A DNA stretch of 32,308 bases from Merdibacter massiliensis (GCF_900155395.1 NZ_LT699722.1:1-32308), one strand, 5' to 3'; shown: positions 1 to 8,068, counted from the stretch's first letter. Made by a program: numbers and translations. Notes: generated from the sequence alone by a model not told the origin.

Positions 1-52
1 CAAAAAATTAAATCAACCAATAACAAATTATTATCTAACAGATAAACAAATA

Positions 53-101
53 AAAATGATGCATACTCGATAATCAAATATCGAGTGTTGCACCATTTTT
101 T
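53..101 (+). terminator. Intrinsic terminator of an upstream plus-strand gene
   Basis: A long imperfect inverted repeat has arms at about 53-72 and 79-97. Its perfect core is ACTCGATA/TATCGAGT around a 6-nt loop, and it ends in a run of six T on the plus strand. It would end transcription entering from the left of the window. No gene can be supported between 1 and 221. Confidence 0.6.
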
Positions 102-200
102 ACTATTCAACCTCTAAAGTCAGGTATAATAGCATGCACAATTTTATTTGGCAATAGTTTTCCCCATTTTTCTTTTCTGATCTTTTTATACAAAAGGGAA

Positions 201-222
201 AAGCGAACATTGCTGTTCGCTT
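201..222 (-). terminator. Terminator of the ydcC-mazF operon
   Basis: A 9-bp perfect stem (AAGCGAACA/TGTTCGCTT) with a 4-nt loop lies directly after the mazF stop codon. On the minus strand it is followed by a T-rich stretch. It fits an intrinsic terminator for the two-gene unit above it. Confidence 0.65.
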
Positions 223-554
223 TACACATTTAAACTGACGCGGATTGCCTGACTTACTTTTGCTAATGTCTCTTCATCTAAGGTACAGATCCAATGCATC
301 AGACGGCTTTTATCAATTGTCCGCAACTGTTCACATAAGATCATCGAAACGTGACTCAAATGTTTTGCACTAAAAATCACATGAGTAGGAATCGGAGGTT
401 TGCTCATCTTTTTCGACACCGGTGCAATGATCACTGTTTTTGAATAGCGATTGCCTTTATCATTTTGGACAACGACAACAGGCCGTATTCCTCCTTGTTC
501 ACTGCCAACGACCGGCGATAAGTTTGCATAGTAGACATCACCCCTGCGGATCAC
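222..554 (-). CDS. mazF: MazF/PemK-type endoribonuclease toxin (EndoA/NdoA-like)
   Basis: This 110-residue protein has the usual length of Bacillus EndoA. It shows the family N-terminus RRGDVYYANLSPVVGSEQGG, the RPVVVVQND strand and the conserved TH.I..A segment. MazF enzymes cut mRNA at short single-stranded sites. The start is GTG, and its GTGA overlaps the TGA stop of the upstream membrane protein, which implies translational coupling. In Bacillus subtilis the order is ydcC-alr-ndoAI-ndoA; here the ydcC-like gene touches mazF directly, so alr and the antitoxin are absent from this position. Either the antitoxin lies elsewhere or the protein works without one. Family call is firm; toxicity is inferred from the family. 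Confidence 0.92.
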   Translation of the reverse strand: MIRRGDVYYANLSPVVGSEQGGIRPVVVVQNDKGNRYSKTVIIAPVSKKMSKPPIPTHVIFSAKHLSHVSMILCEQLRTIDKSRLMHWICTLDEETLAKVSQAIRVSLNV

Positions 555-1543
555 TTCATCACGACCACCTGCATGCTCGATAGAATCGCAGCCATTTCCT
601 GCGCATCTAGATCTTCACTATAAATCGTATACTGCACGGAATCCATCACCGCATTCATCTGTGTACCGTCATATTGACCGATCATGCCAATCGAATCGAT
701 CAGATCTCCGCTCATGATCACTGTTTGTGTCGTATCTTCACTTTCTGCGATCTGTTCAACGATCGTAAAGCTTTTATCCCCGCTATATTCTAATATATGC
801 TGCAATGTTCCGTTGTTTTCAACAACGGAGCTGTTGGTCAGCGTTGCATCCATCGTTTCCATCGGAAGCAGCGGGAGATCTTCCTGCATCGCTCCTGTCG
901 CTGCAGTTTGTTTTTCTAATTGCTGCGGAACTGCAAAATCTTCTTTTTTCAGACCTGGTTCATAGTCTACTTTATGAAATACAAGTTTCAGTTGCGACAC
1001 ATGATCGTCATTAAATATTTCCAGATAGGAGATCTTTGCATCAGATGTGAATACCATCTCCTGCTGTGTAAAATTATGGTTATTCGGATAGGTGACTTTC
1101 GCACTTACTTGATACCCGTCTTTTGTTTTTTCCACCTGTGTTCCTTTTTCTTCCATGATCTCACTCATCGATTGCAGCAAATAAGGCTTTAAGGAATTGG
1201 TCGGCCAATTTCCCTCAAACTTAAAAATTTGATTTAATGATGGCGTAATGACGTAGACCCCATCCTCATTGCGAATAATTTCCTGTTCCTGATTCAGGTC
1301 TTTATCCGTCAAAGATACCTTAAAATACTCTTGGTCTTCTTCTTTTAAGTACTTCACATTGATCGCATAGCTTCGGATATCTTCCCCTTTCGTAAGTTCC
1401 ATGTCCCCTTCTAACAAATAGCTTTTCAAATTTGCTGTCGTCTCTTGAAATTGTTGTTCAAATGGTTTTTCTTTCAATAAGAGAAGCAAAGCTGCGACAA
1501 GCACAAGTGCACCAGCGATCAGAATGATTGCTTTCTTTTTCAT
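551..1543 (-). CDS. YdcC-like LolA-fold membrane-anchored protein
   Basis: The product has about 330 residues. It has one N-terminal hydrophobic helix (residues about 4-24) with no lipobox cysteine, then a beta-rich extracytoplasmic region resembling the LolA/YdcC sporulation-protein fold, with a YEPGLKKEDFAVP segment closing the first domain. A second domain of about 110 residues follows. The ATG at 1543 is chosen because AAAGGGAG lies 6 nt upstream; the longer frame to 1594 has no ribosome binding site. It overlaps mazF by 4 bases. In Bacillus, ydcC also lies in the alr-ndoAI-ndoA neighbourhood, which supports the call. Exact function is unknown; a role in envelope or lipoprotein handling is an inference. 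Confidence 0.65.
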   Translation of the reverse strand: MKKKAIILIAGALVLVAALLLLLKEKPFEQQFQETTANLKSYLLEGDMELTKGEDIRSYAINVKYLKEEDQEYFKVSLTDKDLNQEQEIIRNEDGVYVITPSLNQIFKFEGNWPTNSLKPYLLQSMSEIMEEKGTQVEKTKDGYQVSAKVTYPNNHNFTQQEMVFTSDAKISYLEIFNDDHVSQLKLVFHKVDYEPGLKKEDFAVPQQLEKQTAATGAMQEDLPLLPMETMDATLTNSSVVENNGTLQHILEYSGDKSFTIVEQIAESEDTTQTVIMSGDLIDSIGMIGQYDGTQMNAVMDSVQYTIYSEDLDAQEMAAILSSMQVVVMK

Positions 1544-1638
1544 TTTCGACTCCCTTTCTTTCATCCTAATGTATGTAAGACCAAGCTGAAACATGCATAT
1601 TCACTTGACTCATTCATACAATGTCATGGGGAGATATC

Positions 1639-1833
1639 ATGAAAAAAATCAAAATCATCGCTTTGCTGCTGCTTGTGTTATTTGCTATCGATCATATGTG
1701 CTATATCTTTTTCTCTTTTCCTTCCATTTATCACTATGCCACTTTACATCCAGCTTTCGAAAAATGGTATGCTTTGATGCTTGGCCTCGGCGCAATCATT
1801 TCATTATTATACCTGGGAAAAGAGGACACATAA
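1639..1833 (+). CDS. Small two-helix membrane protein
   Basis: This 64-residue protein starts at ATG 1639 with GGGGAG 6 nt upstream, which is better than the in-frame ATG at 1621. It has two hydrophobic segments (about residues 4-23 and 43-56) separated by an aromatic loop, and ends KEDT. It is transcribed divergently from the ydcC-like gene and ends in a hairpin terminator. No family is recognised. The ribosome binding site, the terminator and a hydrophobic coding pattern support it as a real gene. Confidence 0.6.
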   Translation: MKKIKIIALLLLVLFAIDHMCYIFFSFPSIYHYATLHPAFEKWYALMLGLGAIISLLYLGKEDT

Positions 1834-1865
1834 AAACAGCAGATATCATAAGATGCCTGCTGTTT
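1834..1865. terminator. Terminator between small membrane gene and copZ-like gene
   Basis: A 9-bp stem AAACAGCAG/CTGCTGTTT with a 14-nt loop begins immediately after the stop codon of the small membrane gene. T-rich sequence follows on the plus strand and an A-rich run precedes it, so it can serve both convergent genes. Confidence 0.6.
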
Positions 1866-1869
1866 CTTT

Positions 1870-2061
1870 TTATTTTACTGTATACCCAATATCGCCGATG
1901 ACGCCACGTGCTTTCATCACATCATCCTGTGTGCCTTCCACGATGACTGCCTTTCGTGGAAGATCCACTGTATACTTAACAGATGTTTCCGATAAAGCAC
2001 GATCAATTTTTGCGGCACAATGTTCACACGCCATATCTTCAACTAAAATAATTGTCTGCAT
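1870..2061 (-). CDS. CopZ-like heavy-metal-associated (HMA) domain protein
   Basis: This 63-residue single-domain protein has the metal-binding motif MACEHC (CxxC) at residues 10-15, in a ferredoxin-like beta-alpha-beta fold of normal HMA length. It probably carries Cu(I) or a related soft metal. AGAGGTG lies 7 nt before the ATG, and an extended -10 box lies at 2084-2092. No P-type ATPase or CsoR repressor is in the window, so the partner is unknown. The H between the cysteines (CEHC) is common in CopZ proteins. Confidence 0.85.
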   Translation of the reverse strand: MQTIILVEDMACEHCAAKIDRALSETSVKYTVDLPRKAVIVEGTQDDVMKARGVIGDIGYTVK

Positions 2062-2083
2062 CTAATTTCACCTCTTTGTTCCT

Positions 2084-2092
2084 ATTATAGCA
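2084..2092 (-). promoter_or_regulatory. Extended -10 promoter of the copZ-like gene
   Basis: On the minus strand TGC precedes a perfect TATAAT, about 23 bases before the start codon. No convincing -35 box is seen at 16-18 bp, as is usual for extended -10 promoters. Confidence 0.5.
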
Positions 2093-2115
2093 CTCTGTTT
2101 TGACAAATGCTATTT

Positions 2116-2835
2116 TTATGCAATGATCGTACCTGTTTCTTTCGTGAAGGTGCCGCGCAGATGGATCTGTATATTTTTTTCTTTCGCATACTGTACACAG
2201 CGGTCATGCAATACACGTACTTTCATATTTAACATTTCATCATATGTCAGATGATCATAGCGTTTTGCGAGCGGAGACAGCTTTGGATCTATATCATACA
2301 CCCCGTCCACATCTGTATAAATATCTACTTGTTTCGTTCCCAGCATATCTGCAAATAAGACAGCGCTGAAATCACTGCCGCCTCTTCCTAACGTCGTTAC
2401 ATCTCCGCATGGCGCCTGTGCAATAAAGCCGCTGGCTACTGCCACATCATGATGAGCCAATGTCTGTTTGATACAGCGCGGCGAAAGAGAAAGCACATTT
2501 GCATATTCATAGTGATAATCCGTCAAGATCCCATTTTTATGAAACGGAAGTGCATAGGCCGCTATCCCCATATTCAGCAATTCGCTGCATACGATCAAAG
2601 CAGACAGCTGTTCGCCCATGGAGACCAGCCGTGCCTTTTCTTCCTTTGTCAATCGTGAAGAACCCATGCTTAACAATGTATCTGTCGCATAAGGACTAGG
2701 ATATCGCCCCATTGCCGATACGACCACCAATACTTTTGCCTGTTTTAACTCTTCGATAATGTGTGAATATGCTTGTTTTCTTGCTTTTTCATCACTTAAG
2801 GAAGTGCCTCCAAACTTCATGATCTTGATATTCAT
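2116..2835 (-). CDS. Aspartokinase catalytic domain protein lacking ACT domains
   Basis: This amino-acid kinase has 239 residues. It has the N-terminal KFGGTS motif (residues 7-12), the GRGGSDFSA substrate/nucleotide loop (about 150-158) and the TDVDGVYDIDP motif (about 174-184), all typical of aspartokinases, which make aspartyl phosphate for lysine, threonine and methionine synthesis. Normal enzymes are 400 residues or more because of two C-terminal ACT domains that sense lysine or threonine. Here the protein ends with the kinase core, so no such feedback domain exists. The last residues (HLRGTFTKETGTIIA) match the natural end of the core, so this is not a frameshift truncation. It may be an unregulated isoform or a related amino-acid kinase. 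Confidence 0.8.
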   Translation of the reverse strand: MNIKIMKFGGTSLSDEKARKQAYSHIIEELKQAKVLVVVSAMGRYPSPYATDTLLSMGSSRLTKEEKARLVSMGEQLSALIVCSELLNMGIAAYALPFHKNGILTDYHYEYANVLSLSPRCIKQTLAHHDVAVASGFIAQAPCGDVTTLGRGGSDFSAVLFADMLGTKQVDIYTDVDGVYDIDPKLSPLAKRYDHLTYDEMLNMKVRVLHDRCVQYAKEKNIQIHLRGTFTKETGTIIA

Positions 2836-2873
2836 ATCTCCACCCCACAGTCCTTATACCCTATGCAGAAACA

Positions 2874-2905
2874 AGAAAAAAGGATAGGCATTTACATGTC
2901 TATCC
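2874..2905 (-). terminator. Terminator of the mutY-Nudix operon
   Basis: A 9-bp stem with one G-U pair (arms 2882-2890 and 2897-2905) is followed by TTTTTT on the minus strand. The upstream arm covers the last codons and stop of the Nudix gene. Confidence 0.7.
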
Positions 2906-3463
2906 AATCTGAGAGGCCTTGTTGTTCAATTTTTCATATACCGGCAGCATCTCTTGTTCTTTCACTATTTTTGCTATCTGAGCAGCCGGAAACCATTTAG
3001 CTCCTTTCACTTCATCTTCTTTGTGAGACAAAGGAGCAAGCGGATCGCCATAGAACAAATAGGTAACATTGATATGCAGATGTGCACTGACAAAACGATC
3101 ATTTTTCCAATGCCGCGGCACCCGCAACACATCAATGGCTAGTGGTGTTGGATCAGCCAGCTGTAATGCTTCTATTCCTGTCTCTTCTTTCCCTTCGCGC
3201 TGAGCTACCTGCCACAGGTTTGCATCCCCATCACAGTGCCCGCCGCTCCATCCCCAGGAATCATAAATACGATGATACACGAGCAGCACTTGTTTTCGAT
3301 CCTTGGACATGATCCATGGCGACGCACATAAATGAATGATTGGATTCTCTCTTGTCAATAAATTATGAAAAGAAGAAAATGCCTGCAAGATCAGCTGCCG
3401 GTCTACTTGTTCTTGTTGATTATATGGGATATAGTTTTCAAACAGCTCTTTTAACTCTTGCAT
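2900..3463 (-). CDS. Nudix hydrolase
   Basis: This 187-residue protein has a Nudix box at about residues 77-100, GGHCDGDANLW followed by REGKEETGI. Nudix enzymes hydrolyse nucleoside diphosphates linked to another group. The REx2EExG core that binds the metal is intact, but the glutamate expected seven positions after the first glycine is an alanine next to an aspartate, and the U after RE is glycine. The gene begins 2 bp after the mutY stop, with AAGGAAA upstream, so the two form an operon. MutY neighbours suggest a role in nucleotide-pool or DNA repair, but residues outside the box are not those of classic MutT and the substrate cannot be read. Confidence 0.85.
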   Translation of the reverse strand: MQELKELFENYIPYNQQEQVDRQLILQAFSSFHNLLTRENPIIHLCASPWIMSKDRKQVLLVYHRIYDSWGWSGGHCDGDANLWQVAQREGKEETGIEALQLADPTPLAIDVLRVPRHWKNDRFVSAHLHINVTYLFYGDPLAPLSHKEDEVKGAKWFPAAQIAKIVKEQEMLPVYEKLNNKASQIG

Positions 3464-3465
3464 AT

Positions 3466-4533
3466 TTATTTTCCTTCTTTCATTTTGATCCAGGTGCAGG
3501 CAGCATCATAAAAAGTCCGATAAGCAGTAGGGATCGCATAATTGTCTTCGATTTCTTCTATGCTGTGATAATGGTGATCTGTATCCATTGTCTCAATCAG
3601 AAAGGCATGCATATGCCATTCGACATGTGAAAATATATGTACATGGGGATGTAAAGCGATGATCTGCTGCGACTGCGGATACATTTCTACAATTTGTTTT
3701 TGATCCAGCTTTCCTTCCTTCATCGGAAAACCATATAAATTAGCTAACAATCCTTTGGAAGGCCGCTGAACTAATGCGATCCTATTTTTGTAAACAAATA
3801 CCAATACCGTATATTCCTCCACCCGCCGTGCTTTTTTCTCTCCTTTTTTCGGAAATTGATCTTCTACTCCCCTTCGATGCGCTTTGCATTGCAAAGAAAG
3901 CGGACAACGTTCACAATCCGGTGTTTTATTCGGCATACAGATCAAAGCGCCTAATTCCATGATTGCTTGATTGAAATCACCGGCATCCTCTGCATTTGGC
4001 AGAAATGCACTTACATAGTCTCGATAATGTTTTTTCGTTATTTCTTTGCTGACATCTTCCTCATTTGCCAGTATTCGTGAAAAAACGCGCAATACGTTGC
4101 CATCCACTGCACAAACACGCTCTTGATACGCAATAGAGGCAATTGCACCGGCAGTATAGGGGCCAATGCCTGGCAACGTACACAATTGAGCATACGTTTT
4201 CGGCAGCTCTCCATCATACTGTTCCACACATGCCTGTGCGCATTTTTTCATATTCCGCACGCGGTTATAATATCCTAATCCTTCCCAAAGCTTATGCAAC
4301 AGATCATCGTCAACAAGCGCCAGGTCTCTTAGAGTCGGCAAAACAGCAAGAAAGCGTTCATAATAAGGAATTACCGCTTCTACTCTTGTTTGTTGCAGCA
4401 TGATCTCGCTTACCCAAGTACGATACGCACTCACTTGTCTTCTCCAAGGCAGATCGCGATGTTCTTTGCGATACCATCTCAACAAATTTTGCTGAACCTG
4501 TTGGATTTCTTCTTGTTTCATTGCTATTTCCAT
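3466..4533 (-). CDS. mutY: Adenine DNA glycosylase MutY
   Basis: MutY removes adenine mispaired with 8-oxoguanine. The protein (355 residues from ATG 4533) shows the catalytic glutamate in WVSEIMLQQT, the helix-hairpin-helix LPGIGPYTAGAIASIAY, the catalytic aspartate in VDGNVLRVFSR and a four-cysteine iron-sulfur cluster loop. A C-terminal NUDIX-like 8-oxoG recognition domain follows (about 230-350). The cysteine spacing is C-x7-C-x2-C-x5-C, one residue longer in the first gap than the usual x6. The ATG at 4533 is preferred because AAGGAG lies 11 nt upstream; the longer frame opens with a GTG that overlaps that ribosome binding site. It is co-transcribed with the Nudix gene. Confidence 0.95.
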   Translation of the reverse strand: MEIAMKQEEIQQVQQNLLRWYRKEHRDLPWRRQVSAYRTWVSEIMLQQTRVEAVIPYYERFLAVLPTLRDLALVDDDLLHKLWEGLGYYNRVRNMKKCAQACVEQYDGELPKTYAQLCTLPGIGPYTAGAIASIAYQERVCAVDGNVLRVFSRILANEEDVSKEITKKHYRDYVSAFLPNAEDAGDFNQAIMELGALICMPNKTPDCERCPLSLQCKAHRRGVEDQFPKKGEKKARRVEEYTVLVFVYKNRIALVQRPSKGLLANLYGFPMKEGKLDQKQIVEMYPQSQQIIALHPHVHIFSHVEWHMHAFLIETMDTDHHYHSIEEIEDNYAIPTAYRTFYDAACTWIKMKEGK

Positions 4534-4575
4534 CTGCTGCAGCACTCCTTTTACAAATCGTTTTCATTATAAGTA

Positions 4576-4606
4576 AAAAGTGCCGTAAACGCAAACACGG
4601 CACTTT
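4576..4606 (-). terminator. Terminator of the hydrolase-murF-ddl operon
   Basis: A perfect 10-bp stem AAAGTGCCGT/ACGGCACTTT with an 11-nt loop lies just after the ddl stop, followed by TTTTTAC on the minus strand. Confidence 0.8.
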
Positions 4607-4611
4607 CCATC

Positions 4612-5757
4612 TTACATGATTTTCTTTCCTATTTTCTCTGGAGCTTCTTGCAAAACATTGCTTTCATAGCTGGTGATATGCTTTCCTCTTTTACGATAAG
4701 CCTGTATGCCATCTTGAATGATCAGATCTAACAATTGTGAAAATCCAACACCTTCCCATTCCCACAAATAACAAGATAAAGAGCCAGGAATGGTATTTAA
4801 TTCATTGACATACAGTTTTTCCTGTCCTTTATCATACAAATAATCAATGCGTGCCACACCCTGAATTTCAAACAATCGGGCAATTGCTACTGAACACTTT
4901 TGTACTTCTTCCACCAGTTTTTCTTCCCGGACCCACAAACGTTTTTGATTTATACTCTGTTTTTCCGTTTTGCCGATATATTTTTCGTCATAGCCAAGCA
5001 AATCACCATGATGGATCACCTCTTCTACCGCACTGCTGCGATATCCATAAGGTGTATGCAAAATGGCACAGTTTAATTCACGCATATCTTCCAAACATTC
5101 TTCTACCACGACATGTTCGCCATAATTCCAGGCCTGTTGAATGGCCTGTTCACATTCCGATGCAGAATTTACTTTTTCAATGCCGATGCTGGAACCAAGC
5201 AGTGCCGGTTTTACCATCAATGGATAACGCAAAGAAGCTATCTTCTTTGCGCAAAGTTCTGTTTCCTCTCCTTCCCGTATCTCAATAAAGGGGACAACCG
5301 GGAAGCCTGCCTCTTTTAATAAGCGTTTCTGTATTCCTTTATCTTGGCCGATCGCAGAACAAAGAAGATCGCTCTCGCAAAATGGAAGCTGCAGCATGCG
5401 GCAGAAACCAGCTGCACTGCCATCTTCTCCATTGATTCCATGAAACAAAGGCAATACCACATCAAAAGGAATCGCAAAACCTAGCCAATTTGCTTGATTC
5501 TTTACTAACATCGGCTGTCCTTTTCTTCGTTCAATATGCACAGGATGCAGCTTTTCACATAAGCTCTGCAAGTCACGATAGTTTGCCATATGCCGCAACG
5601 CTTGTCCATGATAAAACTGCCCCTGTTTGCTCACATAACATGGAATGACTTCATATTTTTGTGTATCCACATTTTCCATCACCATCAATGCTGTCAAGAT
5701 ACTGATTTCATGTTCTACACTGTTTCCGCCAAACATACACAATACACGTATCTTCAT
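4612..5757 (-). CDS. ddl: D-alanine--D-alanine ligase
   Basis: Ddl joins two D-alanines for the peptidoglycan stem peptide. The 381-residue protein has the N-terminal FGGNSVEHEISI motif, the LFHGINGEDGS motif, the ATP-grasp lid (LMVKPALLGSSIGIEKV), the omega-loop region GYDEKYIG and the metal-binding segment VNELNTIPG. It is slightly longer than typical Ddl because of a C-terminal tail of about 30 residues (RGKHITSYESNVLQEAPEK and on). GGTGAG lies 4-9 nt upstream of the ATG. It is 17 bp downstream of the murF-like gene, whose substrate it makes. Whether it prefers D-lactate or D-serine as second substrate cannot be judged with certainty; nothing obvious suggests a Van-type enzyme. Confidence 0.94.
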   Translation of the reverse strand: MKIRVLCMFGGNSVEHEISILTALMVMENVDTQKYEVIPCYVSKQGQFYHGQALRHMANYRDLQSLCEKLHPVHIERRKGQPMLVKNQANWLGFAIPFDVVLPLFHGINGEDGSAAGFCRMLQLPFCESDLLCSAIGQDKGIQKRLLKEAGFPVVPFIEIREGEETELCAKKIASLRYPLMVKPALLGSSIGIEKVNSASECEQAIQQAWNYGEHVVVEECLEDMRELNCAILHTPYGYRSSAVEEVIHHGDLLGYDEKYIGKTEKQSINQKRLWVREEKLVEEVQKCSVAIARLFEIQGVARIDYLYDKGQEKLYVNELNTIPGSLSCYLWEWEGVGFSQLLDLIIQDGIQAYRKRGKHITSYESNVLQEAPEKIGKKIM

Positions 5758-5774
5758 TTTCTCACCAGTCCATT

Positions 5775-7358
5775 CTATGCAATCCCTTTTATTTCATGAT
5801 TAAAAATATCAGGAATGTCATTTTCGATCAAAATTGTTTTCTTTCGAGAAGTCAAACTCTTTGCGAATGTAATTGCCTCCTGCATCGTGCCGCAAACATG
5901 GATCTGCTCTTCTGGAAACTGCTGTTCGATCAAAGAACCATAAATTTCTTTGGTCTGCTCCTTTCCTACCAATACGACTTCATCTGCACTTTTCGCAATT
6001 TCTTCCCCAAAAGCACGGCTGTGCGATTGCTGCAATTCGCCTAACTCCATAAAACCAGGCGTAATGATTACACGCCAATTCGGCATTTCTTTTAATACCC
6101 TGCATGCTGCCAGTGCGCCTTGCAGATTGGAATTATATGCATCATCGATCAAAATATCCGCACCCATTTTTTTCATTTCTAACCGGTGTTCAACAAACGG
6201 CAAATGTTCCACCGCCTGTTGCAGATCAGCCATCGGCACATGTAAGATCCTTGCCAAAGCAATCGCTGCTGTTATATTCAGAATATTGCATTCGCCTAGC
6301 AGCCGGGTATGGAACGGATAACATTTATGACCAATCTCTAAAACAAAATGTGTGCCCTCTTCTCCCATATTTGCAGAAATTATTCGCACATTTGCCTTTT
6401 TTGAATACCCATAAGTGTAAATGCTTGCTGTTGTATGCAATGGATAGGAACAGATAAACGGGTTATCCACATTCAGGATGCCGATGCCCTCCGGAGGCAA
6501 CATTTCTACCATCTTCATCTTTTCTTCCACAATTGCTTCCTGCGAGCCAAACGTCTTCAAATGCTGGGGTCCGATTGCTGTTACAATTGTGATCTTGGGT
6601 TGAACAAACGAAAGCAGCTCTGCTAATTCCCCGCTGTGATCGCTTCCCATTTCACAAAGAAACACTTCATGCAACGGATCCAATTCTTCACGTATCGTTC
6701 TGGTTATGCCCATTCGATTATTATAGGAATGCGGTGTCTTCAGCGTATAATAATGATCTTTTAATAATGCATATGCAATATATTTCACACTTGTCTTGCC
6801 ATAGCTGCCGCTGATGCCTACCCGGATCATTTGCGGACAGGCATTTAAACGTGCTTTTGCATCTTGTACATAACTATTTTGGATCATATGTTCCATCGGC
6901 AGCACCACATAAGATGCTATCGGCAGCAAGATCCATGGTATCATCCACAGCAGCGGCAAACAGCAAATATAGAGTTCATAACTCAACGTATAACGCATCC
7001 CGATAATGGTGATTCCAGTCAGCAGAAGCAGACAGATACTAAAACGGCACATCCGGTTTGTAAAACGTAACATGAATGATCGCTTCTTATCTTTTAGACG
7101 CTGGAACTGCACATACAGATAAATAAGCGTAAAACAAAAAACAGAGGGACTGCGCGCTTCTTCCACCTTTAAAAACAAAAGCAATAAAAAAGGCAGTAAG
7201 AGCTGGATCCGTTTCCAGACACGCTGAATGGAAAATTCATCCGCAATCCAGTTTCGATAACGATCCAAATGATAATGACATTGTTGAAACACCCCTAAGG
7301 AAGCATACAGATCATGCCCCTGCATTGCCAAGACACCAATCAGTTCTAACCACAACAT
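5775..7358 (-). CDS. MurF-type Mur ligase with N-terminal membrane domain
   Basis: This 527-residue protein joins a membrane region to a Mur ligase. Residues about 45-180 hold three to four hydrophobic helices. The ligase follows, with the ATP-binding loop GSYGKTS (K188), the EMGSDHSGELAEL motif in the position of MurF's E.G..H.GEI, LGECNILN and DDAYNSN. MurF adds D-Ala-D-Ala to the UDP-MurNAc-tripeptide in the cytoplasm, and classic MurF is soluble with a different N-terminal substrate domain. The ATG at 7358 has GGGGGTGA 5-12 nt upstream and overlaps the hydrolase gene by 13 bases; the longer frame to 7493 has none. Position next to ddl supports D-Ala-D-Ala ligation, but the replaced N-terminus leaves the acceptor uncertain. 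Confidence 0.85.
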   Translation of the reverse strand: MLWLELIGVLAMQGHDLYASLGVFQQCHYHLDRYRNWIADEFSIQRVWKRIQLLLPFLLLLFLKVEEARSPSVFCFTLIYLYVQFQRLKDKKRSFMLRFTNRMCRFSICLLLLTGITIIGMRYTLSYELYICCLPLLWMIPWILLPIASYVVLPMEHMIQNSYVQDAKARLNACPQMIRVGISGSYGKTSVKYIAYALLKDHYYTLKTPHSYNNRMGITRTIREELDPLHEVFLCEMGSDHSGELAELLSFVQPKITIVTAIGPQHLKTFGSQEAIVEEKMKMVEMLPPEGIGILNVDNPFICSYPLHTTASIYTYGYSKKANVRIISANMGEEGTHFVLEIGHKCYPFHTRLLGECNILNITAAIALARILHVPMADLQQAVEHLPFVEHRLEMKKMGADILIDDAYNSNLQGALAACRVLKEMPNWRVIITPGFMELGELQQSHSRAFGEEIAKSADEVVLVGKEQTKEIYGSLIEQQFPEEQIHVCGTMQEAITFAKSLTSRKKTILIENDIPDIFNHEIKGIA

Positions 7359-8068
7359 CTGCTCACCCCCAAAAACTGCTGGATATCTTCTATAAAGCGA
7401 AACCCTTGATGATAATATGCAAAATGATCTTCTCCCCGATAAACGATCAGTTTTGCCTGCGGCAATAATGACTCCATCTTCCTGGCCATCCAAAGCGGCG
7501 TCTGCTGATCTTCACTGCCCCAAACCAACAATACCGGACAGTGAATATCAGGCAATAATGAAGACAGATCTTCATTTACCGCTTGTACCAATACCTTTTT
7601 TAATGCAGGATCTGCATTTCGATAGTCACTGCTCCCAAAGTGAATGGGCAACTTCAGCTTTTGATTGATGCGATACGCCTTCTGTTTTGCACGCTTCCAT
7701 AGCGATAAAGGTGCCCGTAATCCTGCTGCCCCCGTTAAAACCATTTTTTTCACTGGAAATCTTGCCGCATAACGGATTGCGATACGTGCTCCAAACGAAT
7801 GTGCAATCAAAATGGGATTCTCTATTTCATACCTGTTTAAGAGTTCAAAAAGACAGGTAACATAATCATCCATACCCCATCCTTCCCGCAATGGAATACT
7901 TTCTCCAAAACCTGGAAGATCCAGATTTACCACACGATAAGATTCCTGCAGCTGACATTGCAATAAGCGCATCATCGAAAGATCTTGTCCCCAGCCATGC
8001 AGCAACACAACACCCTGTCCTTCCCCACTACACTCCACATGAAGATGTACACCATCCATTTCAACCAT
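7346..8068 (-). CDS. Alpha/beta hydrolase
   Basis: This 240-residue protein has the standard alpha/beta hydrolase marks: the oxyanion-hole segment LLHGWGQD (residues 23-30), the nucleophile elbow HSFGA, the acid in VWGSEDQQTP and the histidine in GEDHFAYYH. AGGAGG-like GGGAGGAAG precedes the ATG. It is the first gene of the operon with the membrane MurF and ddl and overlaps murF by 13 bases. The substrate cannot be told from sequence; envelope-related ester or amide hydrolysis is only a guess from the neighbours. Confidence 0.85.
   Translation of the reverse strand: MVEMDGVHLHVECSGEGQGVVLLHGWGQDLSMMRLLQCQLQESYRVVNLDLPGFGESIPLREGWGMDDYVTCLFELLNRYEIENPILIAHSFGARIAIRYAARFPVKKMVLTGAAGLRAPLSLWKRAKQKAYRINQKLKLPIHFGSSDYRNADPALKKVLVQAVNEDLSSLLPDIHCPVLLVWGSEDQQTPLWMARKMESLLPQAKLIVYRGEDHFAYYHQGFRFIEDIQQFLGVSRCCG

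Noticed and set aside
7359-7493. Longer N-terminus of the MurF-like protein
   Set aside because: This part overlaps conserved hydrolase codons in another frame, and the ATG at 7358 has its own GGGGGTGA.
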